A stretch of DNA of 25,406 nt, from assembly GCA_001783255.1 (NCBI GenBank), contig MFRB01000121.1:1-25406 (forward strand), in the 5' to 3' direction. Numbering within the stretch: the stretch's first letter is position 1; the number at the start of each line of letters is the position of its first letter. Source of the DNA: Candidatus Magasanikbacteria bacterium RIFOXYD12_FULL_33_17 (lineage in GTDB: Bacteria; Patescibacteriota; Patescibacteriia; Magasanikbacterales; UBA922). The notes under the pieces were generated by a model that was not told the origin of the DNA, ran no database searches, and saw nothing but the letters and a program-made list of their open reading frames with translations. A program made the translations under genes and the position numbers. Shown piece after piece: positions 15,230-22,698 of this stretch.

Positions 15230-15511
15230 ATGAAATATAAAATAATATATTCCAATAAATTCAAAAAGCAGTATAAAAAAATTGGTAAGACAAATAAAAA
15301 ATTGCTTGAAGAAATTTTGTATGTTGTATCGGTATTACAATCTGGTGATAATCTGCCTAGAAAATATCGGGATCATAAATTACAAGGGAAATTGAGTGAA
15401 TTTTATGAGTGTCACATTCTCTCTGATTGGTTACTTATATATTTTAAAGATAAAGATTGTTTGGTGATTACTTTGGTTAGCACTGGTACTCATGCTGATT
15501 TGTTTGATTAG
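15230..15511 (+). CDS. YafQ-family mRNA interferase toxin (RelE superfamily)
   Basis: This 93-aa protein matches the YafQ length and pattern. LPRKYRDHKLQGKLSEFYEC is followed by HILSDWLLIYF and STGTHADLF. By comparison with E. coli YafQ, the catalytic set is present: His49, His62, Asp66, His88 and Phe92. Such toxins cut mRNA in the ribosomal A site and slow growth until the antitoxin returns. All key residues are intact, so the toxin is probably active. It follows the antitoxin by 11 bp, with a GTGGGGGT ribosome-binding site, and ends before a hairpin terminator at 15528, so the pair is a self-contained operon. Confidence 0.92.
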   Translation: MKYKIIYSNKFKKQYKKIGKTNKKLLEEILYVVSVLQSGDNLPRKYRDHKLQGKLSEFYECHILSDWLLIYFKDKDCLVITLVSTGTHADLFD

Positions 15512-15527
15512 ATGTCTATTATATTCT

Positions 15528-15559
15528 CCACTCCTTTTGTAGGAGTGGTTTTTGTTTTT
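15528..15559 (+). terminator. Rho-independent terminator of the toxin-antitoxin operon
   Basis: CCACTCC (15528-15534) pairs with GGAGTGG (15542-15548) around TTTTGTA, followed by TTTTTGTTTTT. Confidence 0.85.
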
Positions 15560-15567
15560 CTATTATG

Positions 15568-15601
15568 TTTTGTGTTATAATAAATTTAGTTATTAACTAA
15601 A
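15568..15601 (+). promoter_or_regulatory. Extended -10 promoter of the Bro-N gene, copy 2 of the direct repeat
   Basis: TGTTATAAT (15573-15581) gives a predicted transcript start near 15588, ~38 nt before the Bro-N ATG. The sequence repeats 14742-14774 almost exactly. Confidence 0.65.
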
Positions 15602-15625
15602 TAAAAACATATGGAGGAAACAAAA

Positions 15626-16435
15626 ATGGCTTTGTTTAAGGGTAAAGAAATTAGGAAAATTATTTATAAGGGGGAGTGGTGGTTTGTTGTTGAAGATATT
15701 GTTTTGGCACTCATAGAGTCTAAAGATCCAAAACAGTATATACAGAAGATGAAATCACGTGATCCTGAATTATCAAAAGGGTGGGTACAAATTGTACATA
15801 CCCTTGAAATTGATACTGCAGGTGGCAAACAAAAAATACTCTGCGCTAACACAGAAGGTATTTTTCGTATTATACAATCTATACCTTCTCCCAAGGCTGA
15901 ACCTTTCAAAAGGTGGCTTGCCAAAGTTGGTTATGAAAGAGTAAAAGAAATAGAAGACCCTGAATTGGCGACAAAAAGGACTAGGATGTTGTATAAATTA
16001 AAAGGATACCCTGATTCTTGGATTGAGAAGAGAATGCGAGGTATAGAAATTCGGGAAACACTCACCGATGAATGGCAAAAACATGGTATAAAAAAGGGGA
16101 GAGAATATGAAATTTTAACCGCAGAAATAAGCAAGGCTACTTTTGGTTTGACTCCTTCAGAATATAAAAAAGTAAAAGGTTTAAAACGGGAAAATTTGCG
16201 TGATCACATGGTAGATTTGGAATTAATATTTTCTATGCTTGGAGAAGCAGCTACTACAGAAATTACCAGAGAAGAAGATCCTATAGGTCTCAAAGAAAAC
16301 AAAAAAGTCGCCAAGCGGGGTGGTGGTGTGGCTGGTATAGCTAGGAAAAAAATGGAAGAAGAAACTGGTAAAAAAGTAGTTAGTAAGAAAAATTATTTGT
16401 TGAAAAATAGAGATAATAATAAATTGTCTGGTTGA
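15626..16435 (+). CDS. Bro-N (BRO family, phage antirepressor-like) domain protein
   Basis: This protein is 269 aa from the ATG at 15626, chosen because GGAGG (15613-15617) lies 8 nt ahead. An ATG at 15611 would overlap that site. The N-terminal ~110 residues are a Bro-N domain: ALFKGKEIRKIIYKGEWWFV, VEDIVLALIESKDPKQYIQK, then ILCANTEGIFRIIQSIPSPK and the domain-closing AEPFKRWLAKVGYERVKE. The middle (about 125-215) has conserved helices (RMLYKLKGYPDSWIEKRMRG, ISKATFGLTPSEYKKVKGLK). The tail is Lys/Glu-rich and ends with VVSKKNYLL. Bro-N domains bind DNA and act as antirepressors in phages. CPR genomes often carry free-standing copies of unknown role. Its neighbours are a toxin-antitoxin pair and a transposase, so it is accessory DNA. 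Confidence 0.88.
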   Translation: MALFKGKEIRKIIYKGEWWFVVEDIVLALIESKDPKQYIQKMKSRDPELSKGWVQIVHTLEIDTAGGKQKILCANTEGIFRIIQSIPSPKAEPFKRWLAKVGYERVKEIEDPELATKRTRMLYKLKGYPDSWIEKRMRGIEIRETLTDEWQKHGIKKGREYEILTAEISKATFGLTPSEYKKVKGLKRENLRDHMVDLELIFSMLGEAATTEITREEDPIGLKENKKVAKRGGGVAGIARKKMEEETGKKVVSKKNYLLKNRDNNKLSG

Positions 16436-16652
16436 AGATATGATATAAGCAAATAGTAAATATTTGAAATATGTTCATTAAAAAAGATATTGGACTAATT
16501 TAAAAATTAAGATTAGAAATGAAGGAAGTGAGGTGTACGAAAAAATCGTATAACTGAAATTTGTAGCTTTTGATGAAAAAAATATGTAACGGATTGTGCC
16601 AATTAGTAAAAGGGGAATATTAATTATTTGAAAGATTATTTAGCCGGTCATG

Positions 16653-16680
16653 GTAGGGACAGGTCGCGACCTGTCCCTAC
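16653..16680. repeat. REP palindrome, copy 1 (upstream of the RAYT gene)
   Basis: This is a perfect 28-bp palindrome: GTAGGGACAGGTCG followed by its reverse complement. It ends 30 bp before the RAYT start codon. The identical 30 bp, including one extra base each side, recur inside the RAYT gene. The remaining gap (16436-16652) is AT-rich with nothing recognisable. Confidence 0.85.
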
Positions 16681-16710
16681 GTTTTTGAAAGATATTTTAT
16701 AAATTAAAAT

Positions 16711-17325
16711 ATGCCTGTCAAACACAAACGTAAACGTAATCGTCTGATAAATTTTGATTATAGTAATAATGGTTTGTATTTTGTAACAATTTGTATAGAT
16801 AAACGTGAATGTTTATTTGGTGGTGTGTATAATGATTTTATGTGTGTCAATAAAGTTGGTTCGATTGTTTATAGACAATGGCAATGGTTGTTTGAGCAAT
16901 ATAAATATATAAAAAATCATGGATTTATTGTTATGCCAAATCATGTACATGGGATTGTGGAGATTGATAGGGAGATGGTGGAAGATGAATCAGATAAAAA
17001 TATTATCGGTGGATTGGACGACATGTTAGACAACCACGGTAGGGACAGGTCGCGACCTGTCCCTACGGACGTTGCAGAAAATTCAAATATTCAAAATCAA
17101 AATAATACAAACAATAACAAAACCAAAATAAAATCAATTTCCGAATTAATCGGCGCCTTCAAAACCACCTCATCCAAAATAATTCATCAAGAATGTTTGC
17201 CAAGATTCGTTTGGCAAAGATCATTTCACGACCATATCATTAGAAATGAAAAAGAATACAATAAAATATACAAGTATGTCCAAATGAATCCAATATTATG
17301 GAATAGGGATAGAAATAATGTCTGA
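16711..17325 (+). CDS. REP-associated tyrosine transposase (RAYT, Y1/HUH family)
   Basis: This 204-aa protein has the TnpA_REP pattern: NGLYFVTICIDKRECLFG at the start, the metal-binding HUH motif VMPNHVHGIVEI (His78, His80), then SISELIGAFKTTSSK, the FVWQRSFHDHIIRN block and the tyrosine-bearing helix IYKYVQMNP (Tyr189 likely catalytic, Tyr183 and Tyr187 nearby). Such enzymes nick and rejoin single-stranded REP hairpins. All core motifs are intact. Uniquely, residues 110-119 (GRDRSRPVPT) are the in-frame translation of a REP palindrome. It sits in the variable loop between the HUH motif and SISELIGAF, next to an Asn-rich stretch. No Shine-Dalgarno is present. Confidence 0.93.
   Translation: MPVKHKRKRNRLINFDYSNNGLYFVTICIDKRECLFGGVYNDFMCVNKVGSIVYRQWQWLFEQYKYIKNHGFIVMPNHVHGIVEIDREMVEDESDKNIIGGLDDMLDNHGRDRSRPVPTDVAENSNIQNQNNTNNNKTKIKSISELIGAFKTTSSKIIHQECLPRFVWQRSFHDHIIRNEKEYNKIYKYVQMNPILWNRDRNNV
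17039..17066. repeat. REP palindrome, copy 2 (inside the RAYT coding sequence)
   Basis: It is identical to the 28-bp palindrome at 16653-16680; with one flanking base on each side (17038-17067) the identity is 30 bp. The frame stays open through it. Confidence 0.88.
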
Positions 17326-17358
17326 GGTTGAAAAAATTTGGTTATACACAGCCATTTA

Positions 17359-17387
17359 TTAACATTTTTGGGAGAAAGGGGTATAAT
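17359..17387 (+). promoter_or_regulatory. Promoter of the AbiE-type operon
   Basis: TTAACA (17359-17364), 17 bp and TATAAT (17382-17387) predict a start near 17394. Just downstream TTATC (17407-17411) and GATAA (17418-17422) form a small inverted repeat that could be an AbiEi operator. Confidence 0.7.
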
Positions 17388-17449
17388 AGATTTGTGTTTC
17401 TGAAAATTATCATTTTTGATAACTTTTTGGAATAAAATAAACTAAAAAT

Positions 17450-18067
17450 ATGCAATTTAAGCAATTTTTGCAAGAAGTAAAAAAGAATAGGAAAATCTTT
17501 AGTTTAGTAGACATAAGGCAAATTTTTGGACAAAAAACAGTAACTTCTGTTCAGCTCAATCGTTGGCAAAAACAAGGTTATATTACCAAAATAAAGAGGG
17601 GCTTGTATGCTTTATCAGATTCTTTGAAGGAGATTCCTTTATTTTTGATAGCAAATTTATCTCACGAACCATCTTATGTAAGTCTTGAGTCAGCCCTTTA
17701 TGAGTATGGATTTATCCCGGATATACCACATTCTATAACTAGTATTAGTAGTAAGAAAACCTATTCTTTTGCTTTTTCAAATAATAATTTTTTTTATCGT
17801 AAAATAAAGACTAACTTATTTATTGGTTACAAACCAGTTAATTATGGTGAGTATAGTATTTTAATAGCAGAACCTGAGAAAGCTTTATTGGATTTTTTTT
17901 ATTTTAATATCCAGAAGTTTGGTGATGAAAAACAAATAGAAGAATTACGTTTTAATTATGAAGAAATGTCACATAAAATAAGTAAGAAAAAATTGAGGGA
18001 TTATGGTTTTTTGTTTGAGAGTGAATCACTTAACAATATTGTAGCTAGTTTAATAACCAAAATATAA
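17450..18067 (+). CDS. AbiEi-like antitoxin (type IV toxin-antitoxin)
   Basis: This 205-aa protein begins with a winged-helix segment (FSLVDIRQIFGQKTVTSVQL then RWQKQGYITKIKRGLYAL), the DNA-binding N-terminus of AbiEi antitoxins. The second half follows the family pattern: SYVSLESALYEYGFIPDIPH, then NYGEYSILIAEPEKALLDFF, where the A-E-K-A-L-D motif is typical. AbiEi represses its own operon and counteracts AbiEii without binding it stably. Its stop codon is one base before the AbiEii ATG, so the two are translationally coupled. Promoter and small inverted repeat lie upstream. Whether it still works is unknown, but no damage is visible. Confidence 0.88.
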   Translation: MQFKQFLQEVKKNRKIFSLVDIRQIFGQKTVTSVQLNRWQKQGYITKIKRGLYALSDSLKEIPLFLIANLSHEPSYVSLESALYEYGFIPDIPHSITSISSKKTYSFAFSNNNFFYRKIKTNLFIGYKPVNYGEYSILIAEPEKALLDFFYFNIQKFGDEKQIEELRFNYEEMSHKISKKKLRDYGFLFESESLNNIVASLITKI

Positions 18068-18068
18068 T

Positions 18069-18857
18069 ATGCAAGATTTTTTAACGGTTTTAGATTACGC
18101 CCAAAAAAATAATTACCCGAGTAATAATAAAAAGGGTATTTATGTAGAATATTTGCAACATGAAATATTGAAATCTTTGTTTAGTCATACTGACAAAGTT
18201 AGTTTTATTGGGGGTACTTGTCTTAGAATAATTTATAAATTTCCTAGATTTTCGGAAGATTTGGATTTTGATAATTTTGGTTTGTCAGAAAAAAATTTTG
18301 AAGAGTTGATAATTAAAATAAAAAAAGATTTAGAATTATTGGGTTTTGATATAGAATTTAGAAATGTTTACAAAGGTGCTTATCATTGTTATTTCAGATT
18401 TGCTGATATTTTACATAAATATGGGTTGTCCCCAAATGAAGATGAAAAAATATTGGTCAGATTAGATACTGTCAAACAAGATTTTGAATTCAAACCTGAT
18501 GTGACTATAGTTAATAACTTTGGAGTATTTACCGAAGTAAGGCATAATCCTGTAGATATTTTACTTAGTCAAAAATTTTTGACAGTGCTCGGTAGAAATA
18601 GATCAAAAGGCCGTGATTTTTTTGATATTACTTATTTGATGGGGCAGACTGGTCCCAATTTGGAATATTTAAAAGTAAAAGCTGGCATTGATAATTTGCA
18701 AGATTTGAAAAAAAAGATTTTAGAATTTTGTGAAAATGTAGATTTTGAAGATATGTACAATGATGTTAAACCATTTTTGTTTGATCCAAAAGATGGAGAA
18801 CGTATTTTGAAATTTAAACAATATATAAACACGAATTTTGACACTAATAATCACTAA
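18069..18857 (+). CDS. AbiEii-like nucleotidyltransferase toxin (type IV toxin-antitoxin)
   Basis: This 262-aa protein has the AbiEii/MenT nucleotidyltransferase core. FIGGTCLRIIYKF holds the GGT-LR motif near residue 48, and RFSEDLDF carries the paired aspartates that bind metal. EKILVRLDTVKQDF is the third core strand, and VLGRNRSKGRDFFDITYL is the conserved C-terminal K/R-D-FD motif. Known members modify tRNA 3' ends and stop growth, which can abort phage infection. It starts one base after the AbiEi stop. The catalytic residues all appear intact. It closes the accessory island before the polysaccharide genes start at 18923. Confidence 0.9.
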   Translation: MQDFLTVLDYAQKNNYPSNNKKGIYVEYLQHEILKSLFSHTDKVSFIGGTCLRIIYKFPRFSEDLDFDNFGLSEKNFEELIIKIKKDLELLGFDIEFRNVYKGAYHCYFRFADILHKYGLSPNEDEKILVRLDTVKQDFEFKPDVTIVNNFGVFTEVRHNPVDILLSQKFLTVLGRNRSKGRDFFDITYLMGQTGPNLEYLKVKAGIDNLQDLKKKILEFCENVDFEDMYNDVKPFLFDPKDGERILKFKQYINTNFDTNNH

Positions 18858-18922
18858 TATCAGACAGATATTAAACAGATATTATTTTAAATAAGCCAAA
18901 ACCTAGAACCTAACAAAAAACT

Positions 18923-20929
18923 ATGCAAAAAACAATAGAAAAAATACTAAAAATTGTGATTGGGAGCACTTTTTTTGTGCCACTTTTGGTCTTGCCAAAT
19001 TCATATATATTTCCTTTTATCGTCCCAAAAATTATTTATTTTAGATCTCTTGTCCTCGTGATGCTGGGACTTTATCTAATACTTTTGTTTAGTAATTTTC
19101 AGAAATATCGTCCAAAATTTTCTTGGGTAAATATAGCGGTATTAGGTTTTTATCTTAGTTTTGCTATTTCTACTTTTGTAGGTGTTGATTGGTACAAGAG
19201 TTTTTGGGACAATCACGAGAGAATGCTGGGACTTTTTACGATTACACATTATATTGTTTATTATTTTATTGTTACTTCTGTCGTGCGTACTTGGGACGAT
19301 TGGAAATGGTTGCTTCGTACTTTTTTGTTGGCGGGATCTATTGTGATGTTTATTGGAGTTTTACAACGTTATGCTGATCCAGAGTTACTTTTGAACAAAG
19401 GTAATACTAGAGTATCATCGACACTTGGTAATGCTATTTATTTTAGTGATTATGGTTTGTTTTTGTTTTTTATTGGTAGCTTTTTAGCGGTAAAGGAACA
19501 ATTGTTAGAAAAGAAAATAGGATTTTTTGCGATGGAATCAGGTTGGTTTTGGTATGAAATTTTGTTAGCTTTGCTTGGACTTGGGGGCGTGTTTTTGGGA
19601 GGAACACGTGGCGCTTTGGTAGCGTTGCTTGTTGGTATATTTATTTTGGGATTGATTTATTTCTTTAGTTTGAAAGAACAAAAAAGATTGAAACAAATTG
19701 TCTTGTTGTCTATCTTAGTTTTGTTTAGTTTTTTTAGTATTTTGTTTGTAAAAAGGAATACTGCTTTTGTCGCCAATATTCCGGCAGTTGGTCGTCTGTT
19801 TGGTACGCAAATATCGCAGACGGATACTAGAGTTATGGCTTGGGGAGTAGCTTTGGATGCTTGGCAAGAAAAACCTATTTTTGGTTGGGGACCAAACAAT
19901 TATTATTATGCTTTCAACAAATATTATAGGCCAGAATTTTTGGAGCATGGTTTTTCGGAAACTTGGTTTGACAATGCGCATAGTGTCATCATGAATACTT
20001 TTGCAGTACAAGGTATTGTTGGTTTGATTCTTTATCTTAGTATGTTTGTCTTAGCCAGTGTTTGTCTTATTAGACGTTACAAAGAAGGACATTTGAGTAT
20101 TCACATTTTTGCTTTTTCTTTGGCTTTTATTTGGGTACATCTTGTCAGTGTCGCAACTGTTTTTGATAATCCTACTTCTTATCTTTATTTTTTCTTTTTT
20201 TTGGGCATGGTTTCTTTTTATAGTGAAAAAAATAGTGAAGGAAATTTGGCAAAAAATAATAATGATATATCTTGGCCTGTGGCTTCTGTAGTTGCTTTGG
20301 TTGTTTTGTTGCTTATTTATAGTACAAATATAAATTCTGCGCATGCCAATCAATCTACTCTAAAAGCTATTAGAAATTTGAGTAGTGGTTTGAATTATGA
20401 CGTCAATTATAATCAAGCATTATCCATACCTAGTCCGCATGTGGATGATATTAGAAATGATACTTCTCGTATTTTCATTGATATTATTTCACAAGTTTTG
20501 CAAGACAAAAAAAAAATTGATAAATGGAAAATAATAGAACCTTTTTATATCAAAGCAAATGAAAATTTGCAGAAAAATTTGGAGTTGCATCCAGATGATA
20601 TTCGTGTTAGTTTACAATTAGCGCAATTGAATATCTATGTGGCTATGGCCAAACAAGATGCTGCTTTTTTGCAGGAAGCTGAAAAATTTTTGCAAGAAAG
20701 TCTGCTCTTGTCACCAAGAAGACAGCAAATACAATATATGTTGGCTGGTGTACAAGAAAATTTACATGATTACGAAGGTGCGGAAAAAGTATTGCAAGAT
20801 AGTATTGATAATGATCCAAAAATTGCCAATGGTTGGAAACAATTGGAGAGTTTGTATCAGTCGATGGGGGAGACGGCCAAAGCCGCTGCCTTGCATAAGC
20901 AAGCTTTGGAGAAGGGAATAAAGTTTTAA
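18923..20929 (+). CDS. O-antigen ligase/polymerase (Wzy/WaaL-like) with C-terminal TPR repeats
   Basis: This 668-aa protein has about a dozen hydrophobic spans in the first ~480 residues. The large outside loop carries WaaL/Wzy landmarks: GGTRGALVALLVG, FGWGPNNYYYAFNKYY and FDNAHSVIMNTFAVQGIVGL. Residues ~560-668 contain two or three tetratricopeptide units (NLQKNLELHPDDIRVSLQLA, AEKVLQDSIDNDPKIANGWK, AKAAALHKQALEKGIKF). Enzymes of this family join lipid-linked glycans to each other or to an acceptor, and the TPR-bearing forms are common where the acceptor is a protein. With gmd, fcl and an ABC-2 exporter nearby, a role in surface polysaccharide or S-layer glycosylation fits. Whether it is polymerase or ligase cannot be decided from sequence alone. 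Confidence 0.88.
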   Translation: MQKTIEKILKIVIGSTFFVPLLVLPNSYIFPFIVPKIIYFRSLVLVMLGLYLILLFSNFQKYRPKFSWVNIAVLGFYLSFAISTFVGVDWYKSFWDNHERMLGLFTITHYIVYYFIVTSVVRTWDDWKWLLRTFLLAGSIVMFIGVLQRYADPELLLNKGNTRVSSTLGNAIYFSDYGLFLFFIGSFLAVKEQLLEKKIGFFAMESGWFWYEILLALLGLGGVFLGGTRGALVALLVGIFILGLIYFFSLKEQKRLKQIVLLSILVLFSFFSILFVKRNTAFVANIPAVGRLFGTQISQTDTRVMAWGVALDAWQEKPIFGWGPNNYYYAFNKYYRPEFLEHGFSETWFDNAHSVIMNTFAVQGIVGLILYLSMFVLASVCLIRRYKEGHLSIHIFAFSLAFIWVHLVSVATVFDNPTSYLYFFFFLGMVSFYSEKNSEGNLAKNNNDISWPVASVVALVVLLLIYSTNINSAHANQSTLKAIRNLSSGLNYDVNYNQALSIPSPHVDDIRNDTSRIFIDIISQVLQDKKKIDKWKIIEPFYIKANENLQKNLELHPDDIRVSLQLAQLNIYVAMAKQDAAFLQEAEKFLQESLLLSPRRQQIQYMLAGVQENLHDYEGAEKVLQDSIDNDPKIANGWKQLESLYQSMGETAKAAALHKQALEKGIKF

Positions 20930-20956
20930 GTTGTAGTCTATTTTTTGAAATGAATT

Positions 20957-20988
20957 ATTGTCCCACTGCCCCATTGTTCTATTGACAT
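20957..20988. repeat. Short tandem array with 8-bp step (ATTGTCCC-like)
   Basis: Units ATTGTCCC, ACTGCCCC, ATTGTTCT and ATTGACAT start at 20957, 20965, 20973 and 20981, exactly 8 bp apart. Confidence 0.5.
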
Positions 20989-21046
20989 TTTTAACAATAT
21001 TTTTTATGGAAAAAAAGTTTTTAAATTTGAAAGATGGATTTTGTTT

Positions 21047-21117
21047 GATTCCCCTCCTATTAGGAGGGGTTTCCACCCAAGGCGGATCAGTCCTTTGGCT
21101 GAAGGGGAGGTCTAGAG
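21047..21117 (+). repeat. Palindromic arm left of the DUF559 gene
   Basis: It starts GATT then CCCCTCCT-ATT-AGGAGGGG (21051-21069), a perfect hairpin, and ends GGGGAGGTCTAGAG. Between these lies a block with CCAAGGC and CCTTTGG that looks like a nested insertion. Its outline (hairpin, then GGGG-A-GGTCTA) mirrors the inverted arm at 21514-21555. Confidence 0.55.
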
Positions 21118-21146
21118 AAAGATAAAACAAAAATAAGAGGGGAATT

Positions 21147-21500
21147 ATGTACGGCAATAAGAGTTCTCTAAAATTAAGGAGAAAAATATTACGTCAAGAT
21201 CAGACTAAAGCAGAAAGTATTTTGTGGAGTCATTTGAGATCAAGAAAAATGGGAGTAAGATTTAGAAGGCAATATAGTATAGAAAGTTTTATAGTAGATT
21301 TTTATTGCCATGAATTAAAACTTATTATAGAATTAGATGGCTGGATACATGGGGAAGAAGAAAATAAAAAGAAAGATATAATAAGACAAAATATTTTAGA
21401 AAAACTTGGTTTTAAAATAATAAGATATAAAAATGAACAAATAAAATATGAATTAAAAAATGTGTTGCAAGATATTTATAATCAAATACATAAAAATTAG
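21147..21500 (+). CDS. DUF559 protein, Vsr-like PD-(D/E)XK endonuclease fold
   Basis: This 117-aa protein matches the DUF559 pattern: LRQDQTKAESILWSHLRSRK, VRFRRQYSIESFIVDFYC, then LKLIIELDGWIHGEEE and LGFKIIRYKNEQI. The Asp of IVDFYC, the Glu of IIELDG and the following His form the presumed metal site of this restriction-like fold, and all are present. The domain is related to the very-short-patch repair nuclease Vsr, but no function is established for stand-alone DUF559 proteins. A GGGGAAT ribosome-binding site precedes the ATG. It is bracketed by inverted palindromic arms, one of which is 40/42 identical to an end of a gene-free element at 22699. It may therefore be the cargo or the enzyme of that element family. 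Confidence 0.87.
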   Translation: MYGNKSSLKLRRKILRQDQTKAESILWSHLRSRKMGVRFRRQYSIESFIVDFYCHELKLIIELDGWIHGEEENKKKDIIRQNILEKLGFKIIRYKNEQIKYELKNVLQDIYNQIHKN

Positions 21501-21513
21501 AGAAATGACTATC

Positions 21514-21555
21514 TCAAAGATAGACCCCCTCTAACTCCCCCTAATAGGGGGAGAA
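21514..21555 (-). repeat. Palindromic arm right of the DUF559 gene
   Basis: Read on the minus strand this 42-bp stretch (TTCTCCCCC...GGGGGAG, TTAGAGGGGGTC, then ATCTTTGA) matches 22699-22740 at 40 of 42 positions. It is the inverted counterpart of the arm at 21047-21117. Confidence 0.75.
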
Positions 21556-21590
21556 TCTAAAAGGATTACTAAATTTAAAATTATACTTAT

Positions 21591-22607
21591 ATGCGTAAAG
21601 CACTTATTACCGGCATCACCGGTCAAGACGGTTCTTATCTTGCCGAGTTGTTATTAGAAAAAGGTTATGAAGTTCACGGTATTATTCGTCGTTCTAGTAG
21701 TTTCAATACCGAAAGAATAGATCATCTGTATCGTGATAGACATGAGAAGGGTGTCAAATTGTTTTTGCATTATGGAGACTTGACTGATAGTAGCAATATT
21801 AGTCGTATTTTGGATAAGGTAAGCCCTGATGAAATATATAATCTTGGTGCTCAGAGTCACGTGAGAGTAAGTTTTGATTTGCCTGAATATACAGCTGATG
21901 CTGATGGGCTTGGGACTCTTCGTCTGCTCGATGCTATTCGCGACAAGGGTATGAATGTGAAATTTTACCAAGCTGGTAGTTCTGAAATGTTTGGCAAAGT
22001 ACTTGAAACTCCACAAAAAGAGACAACAGGTTTTTATCCTCGTAGTCCTTATGCTTGCGCCAAAGTTTTTGCTCATAATATTGCTGTCAATTATCGTGAG
22101 AGTTACAACATGTTTGTTTGCAACGGAATATTATTCAATCACGAATCTCCTCGTCGTGGTGGTACTTTTGTGACCAAGAAAATTGTCGATGCTTTTCGAA
22201 ATATAAAGACAGGAAAACAAGAAAAACTTTATTTGGGAAATTTGGAAGCCAAGCGTGACTGGGGTTATGCCAAAGACTACGTCGAAGTAATGTGGCTTAT
22301 GCTTAATCAAAAAGAACCAGATGATTATGTGGTAGCAACTGGTGAAACACATAGTGTGCGTGAATTTGTAGAAGAAGCTTCACAGTATTTTGATTTTGAA
22401 ATAGAATGGAAGGGCGAAGGGATGAAAGAAAAAGGAATTGACAAAAAAACAGGCAAAACAATTATTGAAATTGATGAAAAATATTTTCGTCCGGCTGAAG
22501 TAGATTTACTTTTGGGTGATGCTAGTAAGGCCAAAGAAAAATTGGGATGGGAAGCGAAGACGAAGTTCAAGGAGTTGGTGAGGATTATGTGTGAAACTGA
22601 AGAATAA
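21591..22607 (+). CDS. gmd: GDP-mannose 4,6-dehydratase
   Basis: This 338-aa short-chain dehydrogenase/reductase family enzyme converts GDP-mannose to GDP-4-keto-6-deoxymannose. The NADP-binding N-terminus TGITGQDGSYLAELLLEKGY with the Gmd-specific TGQDGSYL is at residues 8-27. IIRRSSSFNTERIDH binds cofactor, GDLTDSSN is the adenine-side loop, and the catalytic set is SSEMFG plus YPRSPYACAKVFAHN (Tyr and Lys of YxxxK). The closing part has NHESPRRGGTFVTKKI and FRPAEVDLLLGDASKAKEKL, both diagnostic. Slightly shorter than many homologues but complete. It feeds Fcl, encoded 218 bp downstream, to give GDP-L-fucose; a promoter and palindromic element lie between them. Confidence 0.95.
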   Translation: MRKALITGITGQDGSYLAELLLEKGYEVHGIIRRSSSFNTERIDHLYRDRHEKGVKLFLHYGDLTDSSNISRILDKVSPDEIYNLGAQSHVRVSFDLPEYTADADGLGTLRLLDAIRDKGMNVKFYQAGSSEMFGKVLETPQKETTGFYPRSPYACAKVFAHNIAVNYRESYNMFVCNGILFNHESPRRGGTFVTKKIVDAFRNIKTGKQEKLYLGNLEAKRDWGYAKDYVEVMWLMLNQKEPDDYVVATGETHSVREFVEEASQYFDFEIEWKGEGMKEKGIDKKTGKTIIEIDEKYFRPAEVDLLLGDASKAKEKLGWEAKTKFKELVRIMCETEE

Positions 22608-22629
22608 ATTTGTCTGTTTTTTCAAATTA

Positions 22630-22638
22630 TGTTATAAT
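22630..22638 (+). promoter_or_regulatory. Extended -10 promoter ahead of fcl
   Basis: TGTTATAAT, identical to the boxes at 7940, 14747 and 15573, lies 23 bp after the gmd stop. The predicted start near 22645 would carry the whole palindromic element in the fcl leader. Confidence 0.5.
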
Positions 22639-22681
22639 TTTTTTGCAAATAGGAGTAGAGGAGGGGGTGCCTTTAGTCTAT

Positions 22682-22695
22682 AAAGTTTATAAAGT
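22682..22695. repeat. Single-arm AAAGT array
   Basis: AAAGT at 22682 and 22691, 9 bp apart, in the context CTATAAAGTTTATAAAGT. It abuts the left end of the palindromic element at 22699, like the array that encloses the MITE copy at 7627. Confidence 0.5.
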
Positions 22696-22698
22696 AGG

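Noticed and set aside
15664..15924. 86-codon minus-strand ORF opposite the Bro-N gene
   Set aside because: It is a shadow of the conserved Bro-N domain in another frame, with no family resemblance.
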